A stretch of DNA of 64,000 nucleotides from Aneurinibacillus sp. Ricciae_BoGa-3 (GTDB taxonomy: Bacteria; Bacillota; Bacilli; Aneurinibacillales; Aneurinibacillaceae): positions 1,304,001 to 1,368,000 of the forward strand of contig NZ_CP116887.1 in assembly GCF_028421645.1 (NCBI RefSeq), written 5' to 3'. Below are positions 59,539 to 64,000 of this stretch, piece after piece. Both the position numbers and the translations under genes were made by a program. The stretch's first letter is position 1, and every line of letters begins with the position of its first letter. The notes beneath the pieces are model-generated. The model made no database searches and was not told the origin of the DNA. It worked only from the letters and a program-made list of their open reading frames with translations.

Positions 59539-60260
59539 AGGGTCGCTATTCGGAAATGCTTGATACGGTAAAACTGCCGATGGTGGAGATCTTCCAGACG
59601 GTTGAGGGAGAAGGGAAGATGGCCGGTTACCCTACAACGTTTGTCCGGGTGTACAACTGTAATCTTCGCTGTACCTGGTGTGATACACGGTACAGCTATG
59701 CCCCGGAGAAACCTGCTTTTACGGCAAGCATTCGGGAAATTGTAGACAGGGTGCAAGAGCTGGCGCATGGCGTGATTTGCCTGACAGGCGGGGAGCCGCT
59801 GATGCACGGCGATAAATCGCTTGCTTTGCTCTACCATTTGGCGCAAATCGAAGAGGTGTGGGATATCCACATCGAGACGAATGGTGCCATCGATCTTGAG
59901 CCATTCGCCCGGCTGCGCTCAGAGGATGAGAATGTAGGACGGAAGGCACGATTTGTGATGGACTACAAGCTGCCGGCCAGCGGAGAAACAGACAACATGT
60001 GCCTCCCCAATTTTGCTCGGCTCGAAGACAGGGACGAAGTGAAATTCGTTGTTGGCAGTGTGGAAGACTTCGAGCACGGCATTCACATTCTGGCGGACCA
60101 TCCGACGCAGGCAACTGCGCTATTCAGCCCGGTATGGGAAACCATGCCGCCTGATAAGCTGGTGAATCTCCTGCTGGAAGCCAGGCCGCAGAACGGACGG
60201 GCAAGACTGAATTTGCAAATTCATAAAGTGATCTGGGACCCTGAACTTCGGGGTGTATGA
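59535..60260 (+). CDS. queE: 7-carboxy-7-deazaguanine synthase (radical SAM)
   Basis: 241 residues. Radical-SAM cluster motif 'NCNLRCTWCDTRYSY' (CxxxCxxC, about 43-50), then 'LTGGEPLMH' near 85. 'EIFQTVEGEGKMAGYPTTFV' near 18 is the QueE N-terminal block. Converts carboxytetrahydropterin to CDG. ATG overlaps the queD stop. Confidence 0.97.
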   Translation: MKGRYSEMLDTVKLPMVEIFQTVEGEGKMAGYPTTFVRVYNCNLRCTWCDTRYSYAPEKPAFTASIREIVDRVQELAHGVICLTGGEPLMHGDKSLALLYHLAQIEEVWDIHIETNGAIDLEPFARLRSEDENVGRKARFVMDYKLPASGETDNMCLPNFARLEDRDEVKFVVGSVEDFEHGIHILADHPTQATALFSPVWETMPPDKLVNLLLEARPQNGRARLNLQIHKVIWDPELRGV

Positions 60261-60275
60261 ATAGGAGGAAGTGCG

Positions 60276-60959
60276 GTGAGCAAGAAGGCTGTTGTAATTT
60301 TAAGCGGCGGACTGGACAGTACAACCTGCATGGGTATTGCGAAAGATGCCGGGTATGAAATCTATCCGCTGACATTCGACTACGGTCAGCGCCACAACCG
60401 TGAAGTGGAGCAGGCGAAGAAAGTGGCCGCCTTTTTCAAGGTAAAAGAACACCGGGTTGTAAAACTCGACTTCTTAAAACAGATCGGCGGCAGTGCGCTG
60501 ACTGATGAAACCATTGAGGTGCCGACAGGCGATGATATTCCGGAGTCGGAAATTCCGGCAACGTATGTACCGGCCCGCAATCTAATATTTCTTTCACTGG
60601 CAGCAGCGTATGCCGAAGTCGTGGGAGCTGAAAAGATCTACATCGGGGTGAGCGCCGTTGATTACAGCGGATATCCCGACTGCCGACCGGAATTTATCCG
60701 TTCCATGAGCGATACCGTACAGCTGGCTACGAAAGCGGGAGTGGCCGGAAGTGGCATGACGATCGAAGCGCCGCTTCAGCACCTGTCGAAGAAGGAAACC
60801 ATCCAGCTCGGCCTTAAACTGGGCGTGCCGTATGAATTAAGCACGTCCTGCTACCAGGGCGGACAAGAGGCATGCGGCGAGTGCGACAGCTGCCGGCTGC
60901 GCCTTAAGGGGTTTGCAGATGCAGGGGCAGTAGATCCGATTCCTTATAAAACGAAATAA
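60276..60959 (+). CDS. queC: 7-cyano-7-deazaguanine synthase
   Basis: 227 residues. PP-loop 'LSGGLDSTTCMGIA' (about 9-22) binds ATP; the C-terminal zinc site is 'CYQGGQEACGECDSCRLRL' (four Cys, about 195-213). Makes preQ0 from CDG and ammonia. GTG start with AGGAGG 9 bp upstream. Confidence 0.97.
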   Translation: MSKKAVVILSGGLDSTTCMGIAKDAGYEIYPLTFDYGQRHNREVEQAKKVAAFFKVKEHRVVKLDFLKQIGGSALTDETIEVPTGDDIPESEIPATYVPARNLIFLSLAAAYAEVVGAEKIYIGVSAVDYSGYPDCRPEFIRSMSDTVQLATKAGVAGSGMTIEAPLQHLSKKETIQLGLKLGVPYELSTSCYQGGQEACGECDSCRLRLKGFADAGAVDPIPYKTK

Positions 60960-60983
60960 TAGCAGAAGAGAGGGAAAGTAAAA

Positions 60984-61412
60984 GTGAGCCATGTTGAACA
61001 TAACCATAATAAATATAATAAAATACGTTTTGACACCCAGGATGAAACAGCGATTATGGTCGATATTCTAGAAACCATTCCGTACGAATATGTAGGAAAG
61101 AAGACAGAAGTCATCATTCCTACCAGCGAGTTCACTTCCGTATGTCCGTGGTCTGGGCTGCCGGATTTTGCGGATATTCGAATTATCCTCATTCCGAATG
61201 AAAAGCTGATTGAAATGAAATCGTTGAAATTCTATCTTACATCTTACCGCAATGTAGGCATTTACCAGGAACATGCCACCAACCGCATACTCAATGACCT
61301 GGTCAATGTGTGTGATCCGCTTTATATGCGGATTGAAGCGACCTGGAATGCCCGGGGCGGCCTTGGTACCGATGTAGCGGTTGAATATCGCAAAGAAGGT
61401 TATGAAGGATAA
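60984..61412 (+). CDS. queF: NADPH-dependent 7-cyano-7-deazaguanine reductase
   Basis: 142 residues, the short unimodular type. Active-site Cys54 and Asp61 lie in 'TSEFTSVCPWSGLPDF'; 'EMKSLKFYLTSYRN' near 76 is the substrate-binding block. Reduces preQ0 to preQ1, the ligand of the upstream riboswitch, giving feedback on the operon. GTG after GAGAGGGAAAG. Confidence 0.96.
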   Translation: MSHVEHNHNKYNKIRFDTQDETAIMVDILETIPYEYVGKKTEVIIPTSEFTSVCPWSGLPDFADIRIILIPNEKLIEMKSLKFYLTSYRNVGIYQEHATNRILNDLVNVCDPLYMRIEATWNARGGLGTDVAVEYRKEGYEG

Positions 61413-61418
61413 TCTTGT

Positions 61419-61625
61419 ATGAGCGAGATTAAAAATATTTTGCAGGTGAGAGATCTGCTGCGTAGGTTTGGTATTGCAATCTATACCGGCGACCGGATGG
61501 GCGATTATGAAATGATGGAAGATGAAATCCGTGAACTCTACAAGGAAAAGCTTCTGGAAATACAGGAATTCAGTTCCGCTATGTCTGTTCTCAAACGCGA
61601 GAAAGAGTCATTTAAAAACAGGTAA
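61419..61625 (+). CDS. yqgQ: YqgQ-family small protein (DUF910)
   Basis: 68 residues. 'VRDLLRRFGIAIYTGDR', then 'DYEMMEDEIRELYKEKLLE', matches B. subtilis YqgQ in length and pattern. Helical, function unknown. Starts 6 bp after queF with GAAGGA upstream, so it may be expressed with the que genes. Confidence 0.88.
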   Translation: MSEIKNILQVRDLLRRFGIAIYTGDRMGDYEMMEDEIRELYKEKLLEIQEFSSAMSVLKREKESFKNR

Positions 61626-61633
61626 AAAGAAAA

Positions 61634-61658
61634 AAAGAGCCGGAATAAGGCTCTTTTC
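61634..61658 (+). terminator. Terminator after yqgQ
   Basis: AAGAGCC, GGAATAA, GGCTCTTTT. Confidence 0.87.
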
Positions 61659-61797
61659 TCTTTTTTCTCTCATAAAAAGCGGTTAAAATAGGCTAGTCAG
61701 TTGGGTACTATAATCTACCTGAACCTTTTCGGAGATTTTTTGGTAGTATTATTAAGTATGGATGTCTTTGCTGCAAAAACTAGGGGGTAAAAATAAA

Positions 61798-64000
61798 ATG
61801 GAAAAGAACACGCCAAGCAAGTCCGGCACCACAACCAGGAAAAGGCGTAAGAAAGGGCCATGGAAAATCATTTTCTTGTTTGTCGGCCTTTTTATCGTCC
61901 TGAGTATCGGTGGCTGCTCCGCAATGTATGTGGCGGGCAACTCCATGATCGATGAGAAAAAACTCGACCTCATGCAGGCGTCCACTGTATATTCTATTGA
62001 CGGAAAAGAAATAGCCAAACTGGCGACGCAGAACCGTGTGAAAGTTTCATATGATAAAATACCAAAGCAAGTCATTAATGCCTTTGTTGCGACAGAGGAT
62101 TCTCGTTTCTATGAGCATAACGGGGTGGATCCGCTCTCCATTGGGCGCGCGATTGTCAAGGATATCACAACGGGCAGCAAGGCAGAAGGGGCCAGTACCA
62201 TTACCCAGCAGCTTGCCCGTAACGTATTTTTGACCAATGACAAGACTTATATGCGCAAAACGAAAGAGATTATGATCGCGCTAAATCTCGAAAGAAAGTA
62301 TTCCAAGCAGCAGATTCTTGAAATGTACCTCAACGAGATTTATTTAGGACCAGGCATTTATGGAATCGAGACGGCTTCCGAGTATTATTTCGGCAAGCCT
62401 ATCGACAAAGTGTCTCTGGCTGAGGCTGCTTCGCTGGCTGCTCTGCCGAAAGCGCCTAACACGTATGCGCCTAAGGTCGGCGAAACAAACGCAAACCAGC
62501 AGCGCCGCAATATTGTACTTGGCCTGATGCAAAAGCAGGGATATATTACGGCGGATGAAATGGCCGCAGCTCAGAGGGAACCGGTTGATGTTGTAAAACC
62601 GACACAGGACAAAAATGACCCGGCTTATACCGCGTATCTCGATTATATTGGCCAGGAAGCCGCTAATAAGCTTGGCATTAATGAAAGTGATTTGTACAAA
62701 GGCGGATACAAAATTTATACGTACCTGGACCCAACTATGCAGCACGCCATGTACAATGAATACCAGAACCCGGATAACTTCCCGGCTGGGCAACCGGATC
62801 AGAAGGTACAGTCCTCCATGGTTATCATGGATTCGAAAACAGGCGGGATTACAGCGCTGGTTGGCGGTCGTGATTATGTAACCAAAGGGCTTAACCGCGC
62901 AACAACCCTGCGCCAGCCTGGTTCTTCGATTAAACCGCTGGTGGACTATGCGCCTGCGCTTGAAGAAGGCTGGACACCGGACAGCACGGTGTATGATGTG
63001 AAGAAGACGTATAAAGCCTACAACAATTACACGCCTAAGAACTTCAGGGATGAAGGATATGCGGGGCCCATCTCGATGTATAGGGCGCTGGTGGACTCAC
63101 GCAACGCGGCGGCGGTATGGACATTGGATAAAATCGGCTTGGATAAAGGGGTAAGCTACCTGAAGAAATTTGGCATTCCTGTTCAGCCCAACGAGGGAAA
63201 CAACCTGGCACTTGCAGTTGGCGGGATGCAGTACGGCGCCTCTGCCATCCAGATGGCGCAGGCCTACTCTGCCTTCCCTAACAACGGTAACATGTCGACT
63301 GGCCATGTAATTAAGCAGATCACGACCCAGGATGGCACGGTCATCGCTCAGGGAGATAAAGCTCCAACGCCTGTAGTGAGCCCGCAAACAGCGTACTACA
63401 TGACCCAAATGTTGCAGGGTGTTGTTCATGAAGGAACAGGCCAGGCCGCCTATTTTGGGCGTCCGTTAGCAGGTAAAACCGGAACCCACCAGGACCAGTT
63501 TGTCTGGTTTGTTGGGTATACACCTGATTATGTAGCGGCTGTGTGGATGGGATATGACAAGCCGGACGCGAACCATTATTTGACCACAACGGGTGGTGCC
63601 TACCCGGCCCGTCTGTTTAACAAAGTTATGTCACAGTCTCTTGCAGACAAACCTGTAACCGATTTTCAGCAGCCTGCTGGTATGGATACTGCGCCGGCAC
63701 CACAGCAGCCGCAGCAACAGAATACAGCGCCGGCTGCAAGCGGACTATCCGCGGTCTCTGACGGATCTACGGTTAGCCTTTCATGGTCCGGTTCCGGTTC
63801 TGGAAGCAATGTAACATACCGGATCTATAAGTTTGCGGGATCTATTGCGAATAAACAATTGGTCGGTGAGACTGGCGGAACCAGCTACTCCGATAGTTTT
63901 GACCCAAATCAAGCCTACTCTTATGTAGTGGTACCCGTTGATAAAACGACAGGCCAGGAAGGCACCATGTCTAACATCGCGACTGTCACAATGAGTAAAG
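61798..64000 (+). CDS. Class A penicillin-binding protein (PBP1A type), 3'-truncated by the window edge
   Basis: 734 codons visible without a stop. Basic cytoplasmic tail, membrane anchor about 24-47, glycosyltransferase domain about 60-235 with catalytic Glu100 in 'FVATEDSRFYEHNGVD' and 'EGASTITQQLARN', transpeptidase domain with Ser376-SIK379 ('PGSSIKPL'), SRN at 434-436 and KTG at 560-562. A Pro/Gln-rich linker (about 625-645) leads to a fibronectin type III domain (about 645-730). Polymerises and crosslinks peptidoglycan outside the membrane. ATG follows TAGGGGGTAAA. The stop and perhaps a further domain lie beyond the window. Confidence 0.96.
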   Translation, partial: MEKNTPSKSGTTTRKRRKKGPWKIIFLFVGLFIVLSIGGCSAMYVAGNSMIDEKKLDLMQASTVYSIDGKEIAKLATQNRVKVSYDKIPKQVINAFVATEDSRFYEHNGVDPLSIGRAIVKDITTGSKAEGASTITQQLARNVFLTNDKTYMRKTKEIMIALNLERKYSKQQILEMYLNEIYLGPGIYGIETASEYYFGKPIDKVSLAEAASLAALPKAPNTYAPKVGETNANQQRRNIVLGLMQKQGYITADEMAAAQREPVDVVKPTQDKNDPAYTAYLDYIGQEAANKLGINESDLYKGGYKIYTYLDPTMQHAMYNEYQNPDNFPAGQPDQKVQSSMVIMDSKTGGITALVGGRDYVTKGLNRATTLRQPGSSIKPLVDYAPALEEGWTPDSTVYDVKKTYKAYNNYTPKNFRDEGYAGPISMYRALVDSRNAAAVWTLDKIGLDKGVSYLKKFGIPVQPNEGNNLALAVGGMQYGASAIQMAQAYSAFPNNGNMSTGHVIKQITTQDGTVIAQGDKAPTPVVSPQTAYYMTQMLQGVVHEGTGQAAYFGRPLAGKTGTHQDQFVWFVGYTPDYVAAVWMGYDKPDANHYLTTTGGAYPARLFNKVMSQSLADKPVTDFQQPAGMDTAPAPQQPQQQNTAPAASGLSAVSDGSTVSLSWSGSGSGSNVTYRIYKFAGSIANKQLVGETGGTSYSDSFDPNQAYSYVVVPVDKTTGQEGTMSNIATVTMSK

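Noticed and set aside
1-64000. tRNA, rRNA or CRISPR loci
   Set aside because: No cloverleaf, rRNA-like or regularly repeated sequence was noticed on either strand by reading; tRNAscan or CRISPR finders were not available.

Overview
The window reads as chromosomal DNA of an endospore-forming, low-to-mid G+C Bacillota (Bacillales). It carries a GerA/GerC/GerB-type germinant receptor locus, a KinB-like sporulation kinase, three S-box (SAM-I) riboswitches, MtnW/MtnX-type methionine salvage as in Bacillus subtilis, and strong AGGAGG ribosome binding sites throughout. The style of the genes suggests the Aneurinibacillus/Brevibacillus/Paenibacillaceae neighbourhood, but the genus cannot be fixed by reading alone.

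Layout. 1-3854: lipid-linked sugar transfer (truncated GT39-like protein, GT2 polyprenyl-phosphate glycosyltransferase, GtrA flippase-like protein, GalU). 3890-4610: decayed SGNH-hydrolase gene and a terminator. 4620-12254: a visibly A+T-richer catabolic island for nitriles and amides: NCS1 permease, acetamidase/formamidase, cobalt-type nitrile hydratase beta and alpha subunits, its activator, a thioredoxin-like [2Fe-2S] ferredoxin, a NiCoT cobalt transporter and an amidase with the Lys96/Ser171/Ser195 triad. 12385-23612: methionine salvage in three SAM-riboswitch units: mtnKA (minus), mtnWXBD (plus), and a ribose-type ABC transporter plus mtnE (plus). The last is probably a methylthioribose importer feeding MtnK. 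24113-31720: chemoreceptor, MerR and MarR regulators, FAD monooxygenase, a broken DHA2 drug exporter and its intact convergent paralogue. 32052-39426: two sensor kinases, an amino-acid permease, a LysE exporter, a TnpB remnant with its right-end hairpin, YitT and HD proteins. 39643-43152: two thioesterases, a LysM-GH18 protein, an EamA exporter. 43477-48934: germination locus with duplicated permease. 49086-54316: glutamate racemase, small ORFs, an RsmF-like rRNA methyltransferase, a membrane protein, threonine aldolase. 54668-57993: TetR regulator with a truncated CrtI-like oxidoreductase, a lipoprotein, a methyltransferase. 58142-61625: IMPase-like gene, then queDECF behind a candidate preQ1-I riboswitch, then yqgQ. 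61798-end: class A penicillin-binding protein with a C-terminal FN3 domain, running off the window.

The nitrile island forms a complete route: uptake, nitrile to amide (cobalt nitrile hydratase), amide to acid (amidase or formamidase), with cobalt import and maturation factors encoded in place. The ferredoxin between the activator and the cobalt transporter is the least explained member.

The main unexplained structure is a dispersed hairpin element of about 200-270 bp present three times (15268-15543, 23738-24112, 54332-54604). It has inverted-repeat ends of about 40 bp, a second nested inverted repeat, and different secondary hairpins inserted in different copies. It resembles a MITE; one copy lies in the leader of mtnWXBD and another abuts the stop codon of the chemoreceptor gene. 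Several decaying genes (SGNH hydrolase, MFS exporter, a FosB-like C-terminus, TnpB, a CrtI-like enzyme, a GerC tail) show that the region has been rearranged repeatedly.
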